64,000 nucleotides of DNA from Magicicada septendecula. Its lineage: Eukaryota > Arthropoda > Insecta > Hemiptera > Cicadidae. Below are positions 1 to 10,283 of this stretch, piece after piece. Location of the stretch: the NCBI GenBank assembly GCA_034769895.1, contig CM068367.1, positions 90,172,399 through 90,236,398 on the forward strand, in the 5' to 3' direction. Positions within the stretch are counted from its first letter, which is position 1; each line of letters starts with the position of its first letter. Position numbers and translations under genes: made by a program. Below the pieces are notes generated by a model. The model was not told where the DNA came from and did no database searches. It saw only the letters and a list, made by a program, of their open reading frames with translations.

Positions 1-149
1 AATTTTTGTTTAATTTTTAATTATTAAATGCATATATATATAATTTTACTTACTCTGTTAAAAAAAAAAAAAGTTAAATCTTTACTTCATCAATGCTATG
101 CTTCTTCATCAATGTCACGGTGTATTTATGAACAATTTTTTACTTACTT

Positions 150-551
150 ATATAAACTGTGACCGCAGCGAGCGTATTAAAAACTGGAAGCCATCTGATA
201 GGTTCGCCACAAACACCTGACGGGAAAATTGAGTGTTCACAGCGAGCCAATCAGAAACCACCTCCCCTCAGATTGGCCCGCTGTGTTTGTCAAAGGTGGG
301 GGATAAAAAGAATGTGTTTAAGCCACAAAATTCATTCCGTCAGACGACGAGAAGGAAGAAAGAAACAGCAGGAAATGAAGAAAAAAGAAGAAACCTTGCA
401 AATCGATTAGGAACAGCACATTCTCTATATTCCGCTGCCTAGTGAAGAGAACTGCAGTGAAGAACCAACAGCAGGGGCAGCCGCCAAACATCACTCTGCA
501 GCTCGGGTGGAACTCTCACCACAGCAGCAGCAACTAACATCCTCACCCAAT
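150..551 (+). promoter_or_regulatory. GC-richer promoter-like tract upstream of a histone-type stem-loop
   Basis: This stretch is clearly richer in GC than its surroundings. It contains a TATA-like TATATAAAC near 150, a CCAAT box in AGCCAATCAG near 243, an inverted copy (GATTGGCCC) near 270 and a second TATA-like GGGATAAAAAG near 301. Clustered CCAAT boxes before a TATA box are typical of insect histone promoters, and a histone-like 3' stem-loop follows at 552. I could not find a histone reading frame between them: the short open frames are Lys/Glu-rich and unrecognised. It may be a decayed histone gene copy, an LTR, or chance. Evidence is composition and motifs only. Confidence 0.3.
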
Positions 552-567
552 GGCCCTTTTAAGAGCC
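552..567 (+). terminator. Histone-mRNA-type 3' stem-loop candidate
   Basis: GGCCCTTTTAAGAGCC forms a 6-bp stem with one C-A mismatch and a four-base TTTA loop, followed by ACATA. This closely resembles the conserved stem-loop that ends replication-dependent histone mRNAs (stem beginning GGC, UUUC/UUUA loop, ACCCA-like flank). I see no clear purine-rich downstream element, so functional status is uncertain. Confidence 0.35.
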
Positions 568-814
568 ACATATGTAATACAATGGCTGTTGGTGCCATTT
601 GTCTTGTGACAACATTTTTTTATAAATTATACATGGGATTTCATGGAAGAGAAACATTGATTTGTAGATCCATTAGAACTAGTTAAAGTGTAAAATAAAA
701 GTTGAAAAAAATATTAGACTGATTTAAAGTCTTTAAAAGAAGAATAATAAAATTTTAATTACTGTTATTAAAACATTAGACGTTTTATTTAATACAAGAT
801 ATGTTTTGATATTG

Positions 815-1360
815 TTACGACGGTCTACTTTATCGTCGTAGGTACAGTGGAAACAAAATACAAGACACCAATTAAGTCACTAATCACCAGCTTTAATTTT
901 TACAGTTAAACAGTTCGTAATTAACAACACAGTCTCCTACAACAAATCAAATAAAAATATTCACACACAATAAAATGTCACTAATATTAAACACAAATTG
1001 TATTACAGTTATACCACCCGATTATAAAACCCAACACTTCACTAATAACTACTTGAACGTAGACAGTAATCTCACCCGATAATAACTCGAACCACACTGT
1101 TAATATATCGCCACTATATTGAAAACTAAGGCCGCTGCCGCCGTATTTATACCTCTGCTCACAGACCAGAACGTTCCTGATTGCATCTTAGCACCTGTGT
1201 GAACTACGGAATTAACTGCGGCCTTGACACAGTTCGCGCGGCTGGCGGCTTCGAGAAAATTCGCGGATGCGTTGTCTGTCACGTATGCCACACACATTAG
1301 AGCGAGATTCTTCTGGCACATTCGACAAACATGTAGACTGTTCTGTAATGTCGTAACAGC
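815..1360 (-). mobile_element. Solo LTR candidate (546 bp)
   Basis: The segment begins TGTTACGAC and ends GTCGTAACA, a 9-bp inverted repeat with TG...CA ends as in retrotransposon LTRs. On the minus strand a TATAAATA box near 1145 is followed by GC-rich sequence, as in an LTR promoter. The flanks (GATAT and GCATA) do not give a clean target duplication, so it could also be an old MITE. No coding region is seen. Confidence 0.45.
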
Positions 1361-1632
1361 ATATTAAAAATTTAATGCACAGGTGGAAAGGTGGGGTCAT
1401 TTATTGTTGGTAATGGTTTTAGGAAATTTCTTCTGCACTTTGGTAAACTCGCTGGCCTTGGAGTGGAGAGGAACAAGGGATACATTTTTTACTAGTAACT
1501 TGAAAATGATTTTAGTAACCTAAAAATAAAGTTAATATTGAGCATTTGCAACGCAAGAGTAACTGACGTTTCTTAGTGACCATTACAAATGACCGCTAAC
1601 AACAATATAAGTGTATTTACATGTGTGTACAG

Positions 1633-1802
1633 GGATGGAGGCACTCGTTCGACCAGACATTACATGTAAAGAGTGTGCAACGACAACAAGTCTTATTTTG
1701 AAGAAACTTGGACAACCAGTAATGACAAATCTGTACTATAATACAGTAAAAATGCTGCTAGAAAGGATCTCAACTGTCATGGTTGACCATCATGCACTGA
1801 GG
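1633..1802 (+). CDS. Pds5: PDS5 homolog, first exon in window
   Basis: PDS5 is a HEAT-repeat protein that binds the cohesin ring and controls its loading, maintenance and release in the nucleus. This 170-nt exon follows an acceptor (TGTACAG) and ends before GTAAAA. It encodes LKKLGQPVMTNLYYNTVKML followed by LERISTVMVDHHALR, which matches the vertebrate PDS5 stretch with NLYYNTVKMLLERIAPV. The reading frame continues without change into 31771. The gene start lies upstream of the window, or the exons before it were not recognised. The following intron is about 30 kb and full of transposons. Confidence 0.85.
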
Positions 1803-4422
1803 GTAAAATTATTGTTTAAATGCTATATTCTTACATGTAGTTGTATATGTAAAACATTGCTATTTTGCCTTTAATTGATGATGGCCACGTTACTACATTG
1901 GTGATTTTGACATTTACAGGATTTGCTAAATAAAGTCACCATATTTATAGTCATTGCAAATAATTTTTTGTGACAAAAATTTTACTTGTCCTTTAGTAAT
2001 GCCACAGAAATAAAATGGAGTAATACTTCTACAATAACAGTGATGTTCAAGTTCTTAGCAGAATGTCATTAATATGACCAGTCAATAACCTGAAATAGAT
2101 TCAGCAGCAGCAGAAGTAAATTTTCTTAATAACACTTTTTTTTATACTTAGAATTTATAGCAGTCTGTTTTATTGAATGAACTGGATGATTACAGTTCTG
2201 TTCTGTGTAGTCTTTGATGATATGCAAGCAGAAACAAGTGAATAGCATTGAATGTTGTGTTTGTTAGAATTGCTTCAGTGTCAGCATTCTTAAACATAAT
2301 TGTCCATGTCTGTAAAAAATTGTGTGTTCCATCCCGTATAATACAGATATATAGAGTAAGGTAAGATAGACTTTGTCAATGTACACAGATAAAACAGTAG
2401 TTGGTCAGTACCAAGACGGTCACTAACTGTGTGAGTGCAAGAACATTTTCTGGAGGTGTAGATAAATGACCAATTCTGGCTCACACATTTGTACATACTT
2501 ACCAAGTTTGTCTATTCTATTTCTTAAACTCTTTACTATTGTTTCCAGTTCTGGTTTTGGACATGTGTTGTCAATTTTTGTAATTTGGTTACTTCTTTAA
2601 TTCGTCCATTATACTACTGTGGCTTGGCAATCATTGAACATTTCAGTTTTGTAATATTTTTTGTTTCGTGAATATATTCAAAGTAAGGGGCTAGCTTATT
2701 TTTTGGTAGTGTTGAGAGCTGATTTGGAATCATCCTGACATAGCTGCTTCCAGCTGTGTGTTAAAGGACTGAATATATCACCAACAGTTCAGTGTCCATG
2801 CTAGATTTAACAGTTCAAAGTAAGTAGAATTCAAGGCCAAGTTCAGAAAATAAATGCCAGATCCTGAATAATGGTATTCATTATTCAGAGAACCGTCAGT
2901 TTAAACTTTAAGAAATTCTGTATACTTTTTGTAGATTTATCTAATGGTGTCTCTTGCAATAGTGCGGAGTGATCCTGCATACTCATGAATCTGAAGAGGT
3001 TTTTATGGCAGGGAGCATCCACAACCAAATTGGAATAAAATTAACTGGTGAAAAGTCTATGTTTTTATTCTGTTTTCTGAAGCCTGTACCTGAAAGATCG
3101 TTTGGTTGTTTCTAAATGCCTAGATTGGCGCAATTTATTTAGTGACATATTCTTCAGGTGTGAAGGGTTTTCTCAATTAGCATAGTCATAAGCATGATGA
3201 TGAGTTCAGTCTGCATACTACTGATTGGGACAGTTCTTGGGAACCCCAGACAGCTGCTATGGCAGAGCTCTAAAAAAGCTTTTGTCAAATTACAAATTTG
3301 TTAATATTACAAAAATGTTTTGTAATATGTCTGATGAGTGTTCCACCACAAACTTCACACCAATAAAAGTAATTGTTGGTCTATGAACTCAACTTAAAAC
3401 TGTCACAATAATTTGGTGCCTGCTCCCCAGTTTCTATTTGTAATGATTTAAGTAGATTTATTGTCAAAGTAAAGAGTCAGCCCAGATGGTTGTTGTGTTA
3501 GCTTCTCAAATATTTCTGAAGTGATGTTACATCTTAACTCTTCATTATCCATAACAAGGTGTAGAAGGAAACCTTTCACCATGTATCTCCTGGTGAAAAC
3601 AGTCCATTAAAGGCATTCTGAAGTCTCATACTCGCATTATATTAATTTTTACTCTCACTCATATTGTGATATGATCGCTGTAGATAATTTGAAAGTACAT
3701 CAGATAATATTCTGATTACAGGTTGAAGAGTGTGATGCTGAATGGTGTTTGGACCCTGTGCATGTTGTATGCCATTGGTTATAACTGTATTTCTTGAATT
3801 ATGTGCCCAGATTTTGGTTATATCTTCCAGTAAGCATTTTGAATCTATCCCAATAATCTTATATGAATTCTAGTTTCTGCATTCTGCACTAATGGCAAGG
3901 CTGATTGAATCCTGTCAGATGTAGATTCAAAGTCATCGTCCCAACAAGTGTACCCGCCTGCTTACGGAAGCCTATGTACAGTACTTATCTTGTGCAAAGT
4001 TTAAAAATGCATTCTCCTGAATCCAAACCCAAGCTGATGTCCCCAGTAAAGAAAAATAATTAATGAATAAAAAAAGTTTGGCCTGCAAAAATTTTTTCTT
4101 GTTCTTGTTTGGTCCTACTGTAAGGACATTTCCCCAACCATGATAAGGGAGTGCTTCGTTTGTGTGGTACTTCAATGAAAATCGGAGTATCCCTTTTGTT
4201 GCCATGTCAAGTAAATGAGATAAGGATTAAGGTGAAAAAGTCTTTACAATCCTTTACTTCACAATCCTTTAGACACTGATAATTATCACTTCAGTTCGAT
4301 TTTATTAAAATTTTATTTTCAACAAAACTTCCAAATGACACATCTTAAACAAAATTTGTTGTTGCTATTTCACCAATTTGTAAAGTTTTTAAAGTAGTTG
4401 TGTAATATATATATATATATAT
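1803..4422. other. Intron sequence without recognised features
   Basis: AT-rich, non-coding, start of the 30-kb PDS5 intron. I see no long open frame, repeat or recognisable element apart from an (AT)n run at 4408-4422, which supplies the target site of the Ty3 element that starts at 4423. Confidence 0.6.
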
Positions 4423-6630
4423 TGTAACAATTTACCGAAGTTACAGGTTTTTAATCAATGTATCATTAATGAATATATCTTTCGGTTGTGACCGATGAAA
4501 CCTCCTGAAAATATATTATTAGACAAATATAATTATAATAATGTTCTTTTAACTTATAATCGTATTACGACATAGGTTTAGCTTAGTATTCAGTAGTTGG
4601 GTAATATTAACGATATATATAGTGTATTAACTGAATGTAATGAATATTCTTGTCAACCCTAGTCACTCGACGTTAGGAAATTCTATTCAAACTTTGCACT
4701 GAAAACACGCTAGTTCAGCGATCTCCCGTTCCACCAGCTGTAAGCACTTGGCGCTGTTATTTACAATAATCGTGTTTTTAGGTTAGCTGTACATCGGGTT
4801 TAAATCAACCTTTTATTGTAAATTATTCCACACATTATCTCATACAATAAAGATCCTTTATTAAATTTATCTATTAATTCACAGTCCCCGTTATCTCCAA
4901 AATAATAATGTAATCAAATCGATCACACAAAAAATATATCGATTGTAAATTAGTCAAATTCCATTGACTTATACAAATGAAAAATAACAATAAATAGTTC
5001 TTATCCCAGGGTTTGTAAGGTTCTTGGAACCATTAGTAAGGCCAGGTAAAATGCACAATTAAGGTTACTCAAGTATTACAAAACAAAATTATTAACTCTA
5101 AATATATTGAATTTAAAATAGATTGTTTTTTTACCAAGTCGACGAAAACTCCGACTGGCCGTGGACGTCTGTAAACAGTTGACGAGACTCAGCTTAACTC
5201 ATCTTCATCCAGTAAAAGTGTTCTGGCCCTTAATAAAATTGATTGTGGAGTGTATTTGGAAGCTCTCAGGAATTCTTCAGACCGCTGTTCTTCTACTATG
5301 ATCTTGCTAGTTGTCGGTCTCGGCAAAATGAAAATAGGATCCCACCTTCTTCTGCAAGTGAAGGTTAACTATGCCAAACGAGGTCTTCTTGTCCTTTCAA
5401 TAATTCTGTTAGTTTCGTACTCTAATTCTCTTAACTGATCTTCTGGTTATAGTGGAAATCGTTTTAATACCGAATCCAGCGGAATTATTCTGGTGAATGA
5501 GGTGAGGGGTTTTCAACTCTTTTTAAATGTATTCAGTTAAATTTGGAAGTCTATTTAGTTTTATTACTCATCAGTATTATGATATAAATAGGTTTCAAAG
5601 AGGGTTTTTTAATTTTGATTTATATTTTCTTCAGAATTTCTTATTCATTTTTTTAAATGCATCTGCCCATCTCAACTTAATAGCTTGTAACAATCAGAAC
5701 GAATGATTCAATATAAACAACTCATGTCCATTTCAGTTGCCTTAACAACCACTTTTTCCTGTCATTGGGTGAAATTAGATATCCTAGAGCCAGAATTATA
5801 GAATATTACTACTCTTTTTCAATAAAATACTCCATGCTTGGAATAATATTAAATTACCTAAAATTCTCACGTAACCTTCCTTCTTAAACAGTAAATGTTT
5901 TACCATAGTTTCATTGGACTGGACTTCTGAAAAAGGTATTAATTTCCTTTCACAAATATGGAATTTAGGCCTATAGGTTTTCTTACAACTGTTATAACAT
6001 TATTTGGTTTTTTAACTTAATTTTCTTTTACCTGACCTACTGTACAATTAATTATTGGTTAATGGTTAATTACATTAATTTTAATTTCCTGGTGTTTACT
6101 TTATTACATTAATTAACTGGTCCTGGAACCCTTCATTAGTTTACAATACAATTATCAGAACTACTTGTCAAACCTTAGACACTGATTGCCCTCCTGACCA
6201 AGTTTACAAACATTAATTAAAACAACAGCATTATTCAATTTTAGACAATACTTAAAACTTAGTATAATGCCTAACACAGGTAACTATACTTGATTGTCTA
6301 AAGACAGATTTAACATAAATACAAACATAATCATTGATGAAGTATTCCTTATCTAGTAAACAACATCAGTTCATTCTTACCATACTCAAAACATAACATA
6401 AATATTCTGTGAACATTAATATGTTACAGTATAAAAACAAGCATAATTTATTATATTTTACTATTAATTGGTATGGTTTTTTATATTCAACATTAATTAT
6501 TGCCTCTTTGACTTGAGGTACTTCTCAGATGCATTAACTACTGAGCAACCTTAATTCAGGGTATGGTCCTTGACCATGTTCATTCAATTTTTTATGTAAC
6601 GTTGGGGGACCTCAACTCTGTTATGTTACA
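4423..6630 (-). repeat. Element 1 left LTR (3' LTR)
   Basis: Direct repeat of 12200-15638. It starts TGTAACAATTTACCG and ends TTATGTTACA on the plus strand. It has 17 extra bases near its right end and lacks about 32 bases present in the other copy near 12607. The open frames inside it (for example 5250-5438) recur in the other LTR and are not genes. Confidence 0.93.
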
Positions 6631-6652
6631 TAACACCCCCCCTTCGAAAGAA
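6631..6652 (-). other. Element 1 polypurine tract
   Basis: On the minus strand the purine-rich run GAAGGGGGGGTGTTA directly precedes the 3' LTR start TGTAACATAACAG. This is the expected primer for plus-strand DNA synthesis in LTR retroelements. Confidence 0.7.
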
Positions 6653-6738
6653 GTTTATTTTGTCTTAACAAAGTTTAGTAAAAAATAACGCACAACTTGT
6701 ATCTGACCAATTGGTTCCCCTATTCATAATTGGTTCCC

Positions 6739-9564
6739 CTATTCATAATACTTTTTTATTTCCGACTGGTTGTATGTACCTTTCACCCTATTATTTGCGG
6801 GATCCAATACTACGTAAGAATTGTTCTGATTGTCCTGGATTATTATAAAAGGTCCAGCATATAATAGCAACAATTTCTTTGCTATTCTTTCGAAACTGCT
6901 TGGTTGCTGACGATTTCTTATCAAAATTTTTTCTCCGATGGTGTATTTAATAATATTTTTCCGGGTAGCGTCTTGTTTTTTTCTTCGGGTTTCCAGTTTG
7001 TGAAGTAGTCTATTATACACATGGGTAAGGTCCAATTCTTCTTCAGGTCCTTCAGGGAATGGTATTAAATTGGTAATTTCTCGAGGTGGTGGTTTTGAAA
7101 ACATCATCTGGTATGGTGTAACACCAATGGTTTCGTGATGAGCAATATTTAAAAAGGTTTCGGTTTCATGTAAGAATTCACTCCATTTACTATGATTATC
7201 ATAACAATAAGTACGAAGTACTCGTCCTACCTCTCTGAGTACCCTTTCTGCTGGATTACTACTAGGATGATTAATTGAAGTTTTGTATGTTTTAATTCCT
7301 CGATTAGACATCTCTAACTTCCACCTTCGACCCTTGAACTGAGTTCCATGGTCCGTTATTATGGAATATGGAGTACCTACGTCTATAATGTATTTTTCTG
7401 CAACGACCTTGATGATAACATTGGTGGATGCCTTGCTGATGGGATAAAATTTCGTATAACGTGTGAAATGGTCCAAGATAATGACAATGTATTTATATCG
7501 GCGCCTGCCTCCACTACATGGGAAAGGTCCGCAAATGTCAAGAAACGTTTTTTCCAATTTTCTTTCTGAAGTAATAGTTATTAAAGCTCCCTCCTTTCGT
7601 TCATTGTTTACCTTAACCCTTTGACATATTCCATATCGTTTTATTAATTCCCTTACCTTCTTGTTCAAACCCTTAATATATACATGCTCCTCTAGTGCCT
7701 TCACTACCTTGATGGAACCCATGTGTCCATACATTTGATGGTAAATTTTTATTATTAATGGTTCCGTAGATTTGGGAATGTACAATTTCCATTTATTCTT
7801 TTCAACAGGAGACTTTATGAAGATTAATCCTTTATAATTTTGATAATATTGCATAATTATAGTATCATTATTCCGGAGGCGTTCTTGTATAGTGGACAAT
7901 CTCTGATCCTTTGCTTGTTCTTGAATTTTATTTAGCACTTCTACTAATTCTTCTCTACCTGATATTATAAGGTATATTTTTCCAACATCCTCTCTTTCAA
8001 TTTCAAAAGTACCATTTTCCAGGTTTACTCTAGATAGAGCGTCAGCGACAGTGTTCTGTTTTCCTGGCACATATTCCCATGTTATGTTGTATTCCTGGAG
8101 AGCCAATATCCAACGAGTTAATCTGCCGTGGTTTAGTTTGCATCTCTGTATAAATGATATGGATTTGTGGTCGGACCGTACTGTTAAAGGATAACCTAAT
8201 ACATATGTGCGGAATTTATTGCAGGCAAATACAACACTCAATAATTCTTTTTCCGTGACACTGTAATTTCTTTCACATTGATTTAGGACTCGACTGGCAA
8301 AACTTATTACTTGGTGGTCTCCTTCTGGATCTTCCTGATATAGCTCAGCACCCAGGCTCACATCACTGGCGTCACAATTTATAAAAAATGGTTTATCAAA
8401 ATCAGGATGGCGCAGGATGATATTTTGTAAAAATTTCTCTTTAATTATAATGAATGTCTCATCATCTTCCTCCTTCCACTTCCATTTATGTTTAGATGAC
8501 AGCAAGTGTTTAAATCTTGCTGTTAATTGGGGATAATTCCTTTGGAATTTCCTGTAATAGTTGCACACTCCTAGGAATGATTGTAGCTGTCTAATATTTT
8601 TAGGTTTAGGGAAGTTTTGAATAGCTTCCACTTTTTCAGGGGATGTTGATATTCCATTTTCAGAGAGTATGAACCCTAAGAATTGTAATTGATTTGTTAT
8701 TAATTTTGACTTATTCAATTTCAATGTAATGTTGCTCCTTTCTAACTTGCTTAACACCATTTCCACACGTCGGCAATGTTCCTCCCATGTGGTTGAAGTT
8801 ACTAGTATATCGTCTACATATACTGTTGTGAAGGCTAACACTTCTTTACCCAGAACCTGGTCCATGCACTTAATAAAAACCGCCACAGAGTTTACTAACC
8901 CAAAAGGAAGACGTTTAAAATGATAATTTCTACCTTCAAATATAAAGGCAACATAATTCCTATTGTTGGGATGTAACTCCACCTGCCAGTATCCACAAAC
9001 AGCATCCCAAATGCTCATATATCTGCAATTCTTAAATTTCTTCATTAACTCTTCAATTTCTCCTGGTGAGGTTCTATCATTGATTATATTTTTATTTATT
9101 TCCCTAGCGTCCAAGCATAAACGTACTGTACTATCCTTTTTCTTTATAGCTACTATAGGGCTGGTGTATGGTGATGAACTATATTCAATTATGTCCTGTT
9201 CCATCATACTCTGTATTTCCCTTCTCACTGCTGGTTTTAGGGATTGGGGTATAGGATATGATTTACGGTTAAAATTAATAGGTTGTTTAAATGACAATTC
9301 ACAAATAAAATTCCTGGCTTTCCCTGGCAAATCCGAAAATACTTTTTTATATCTGTTATAAATCTTTATTAATTGATTCCTTTGTTCAGGTGTTACTCTG
9401 TTATTATTATTGACAGTTTTAAACAAATAAATCTCTTGCAATTTTTCCTTCCATTCATTCTCTTTAGTATAGGTTAATTCCTCAAAAGGTGCTTTATATT
9501 CCATTTCATCATCACGCATCAAAGTAAAAGAATGTCTTTGGTGAGTGGCATTTTTATGATCCAC
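6739..9564 (-). CDS. pol: Element 1 Pol: reverse transcriptase, RNase H, integrase
   Basis: A 941-aa open frame. RT carries Asp187 (SIWDAVCGYWQ), the LPFGL block near 219 and catalytic YVDD at 249-252. RNase H has INCDASDVSLGAEL near 395 and VRSDHKS near 462. Integrase has the zinc region His609/His614, but the first cysteine of the CxxC pair is Tyr644, with Cys647 kept. The DD35E triad is Asp676 (LDICGP), Asp738 (TDHGTQF) and Glu773 (NPAERV). The C-terminal GPF motif fits a GPY/F module. The frame is shared with the protease, but two stops (TGA 9634-9636, TAA 9574-9576) separate them, so the assigned start Met is probably not the native start. Loss of the zinc Cys adds to the evidence of decay. 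Confidence 0.9.
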   Translation of the reverse strand: MDHKNATHQRHSFTLMRDDEMEYKAPFEELTYTKENEWKEKLQEIYLFKTVNNNNRVTPEQRNQLIKIYNRYKKVFSDLPGKARNFICELSFKQPINFNRKSYPIPQSLKPAVRREIQSMMEQDIIEYSSSPYTSPIVAIKKKDSTVRLCLDAREINKNIINDRTSPGEIEELMKKFKNCRYMSIWDAVCGYWQVELHPNNRNYVAFIFEGRNYHFKRLPFGLVNSVAVFIKCMDQVLGKEVLAFTTVYVDDILVTSTTWEEHCRRVEMVLSKLERSNITLKLNKSKLITNQLQFLGFILSENGISTSPEKVEAIQNFPKPKNIRQLQSFLGVCNYYRKFQRNYPQLTARFKHLLSSKHKWKWKEEDDETFIIIKEKFLQNIILRHPDFDKPFFINCDASDVSLGAELYQEDPEGDHQVISFASRVLNQCERNYSVTEKELLSVVFACNKFRTYVLGYPLTVRSDHKSISFIQRCKLNHGRLTRWILALQEYNITWEYVPGKQNTVADALSRVNLENGTFEIEREDVGKIYLIISGREELVEVLNKIQEQAKDQRLSTIQERLRNNDTIIMQYYQNYKGLIFIKSPVEKNKWKLYIPKSTEPLIIKIYHQMYGHMGSIKVVKALEEHVYIKGLNKKVRELIKRYGICQRVKVNNERKEGALITITSERKLEKTFLDICGPFPCSGGRRRYKYIVIILDHFTRYTKFYPISKASTNVIIKVVAEKYIIDVGTPYSIITDHGTQFKGRRWKLEMSNRGIKTYKTSINHPSSNPAERVLREVGRVLRTYCYDNHSKWSEFLHETETFLNIAHHETIGVTPYQMMFSKPPPREITNLIPFPEGPEEELDLTHVYNRLLHKLETRRKKQDATRKNIIKYTIGEKILIRNRQQPSSFERIAKKLLLLYAGPFIIIQDNQNNSYVVLDPANNRVKGTYNQSEIKKYYE

Positions 9565-9633
9565 TATTTCACTTTACCATTCTCCATTTTCATGGTACAG
9601 GGTTATTTTTCCTCTGCCCATATTAATAATAGC

Positions 9634-10107
9634 TCAGTGGCGCCGCAGCGTATCACACCCTAGCATTGCTTTAAATGGTAGTCCTTGAGCTACCATAAAC
9701 ACCATAGGAATAGTTTTACCTTCACTAGATACTTCCATCATTACTTGCTGCCGTATTGTTTTATTTGGTCTGCCAGTAGCACCTATAATAACCATGTTGT
9801 TAACTGGTAATGTTGGTATATTTTTCTTATACTTCTTCCTTATTCGGTTATATTCTACCTTGTCCAGTAGCGACACATTCGCGCCAGTATCAATCACTAT
9901 CTCTGTCATAACTCCCTGCAATTCAGCCATAATGTATATAATTTGATTATCAGTTTTATTCTCTGACGGTAACACTTCTTCCGTTAAATCATTTCGTATA
10001 TCCTTTAAATAATTGTTCCTTGTAATTTTTATAATTTGATTAATTTCCTCATGCTTTTGTATATACCCTTCCAATCCCAGCAGCGAGGGGTTACTAGATA
10101 CTTCCAC
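9634..10107 (-). CDS. pro: Element 1 aspartic protease region
   Basis: The 157-aa frame contains the retropepsin active-site block VIDTGANVSLL (DTGA, about residue 77) and a C-terminal hydrophobic GLPFKAMLGCD resembling the second protease hairpin. It lies in the -1 frame relative to gag and in the same frame as pol. The native frame probably begins at a -1 shift near GGAAAACTAAG (about 10115-10125), just before the original gag stop. The TGA at its end is probably a mutation, since retroviral-type pol sequence continues in frame after it. Confidence 0.8.
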   Translation of the reverse strand: MEVSSNPSLLGLEGYIQKHEEINQIIKITRNNYLKDIRNDLTEEVLPSENKTDNQIIYIMAELQGVMTEIVIDTGANVSLLDKVEYNRIRKKYKKNIPTLPVNNMVIIGATGRPNKTIRQQVMMEVSSEGKTIPMVFMVAQGLPFKAMLGCDTLRRH

Positions 10108-10283
10108 TGCTGTACTTAGTTTTCCATCCTATCCTGCGGACGATCGTCCCTTGCAGTGGTTCCTGGGTTGCCATCATCAGGTCTAAAATCTCTATGGGTT
10201 TCTTGGTGTCTAGTCAGATCCTCCTCTTGATTTCGATTATTGGGTTGATTTCGTTGGTCGTTGTTGGCACTATTATTGTTCCA

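Noticed and set aside
5250..5438. 62-aa frame duplicated at 13063-13251
   Set aside because: It lies at the same place in both LTRs of element 1 and is duplicated only because LTRs are.
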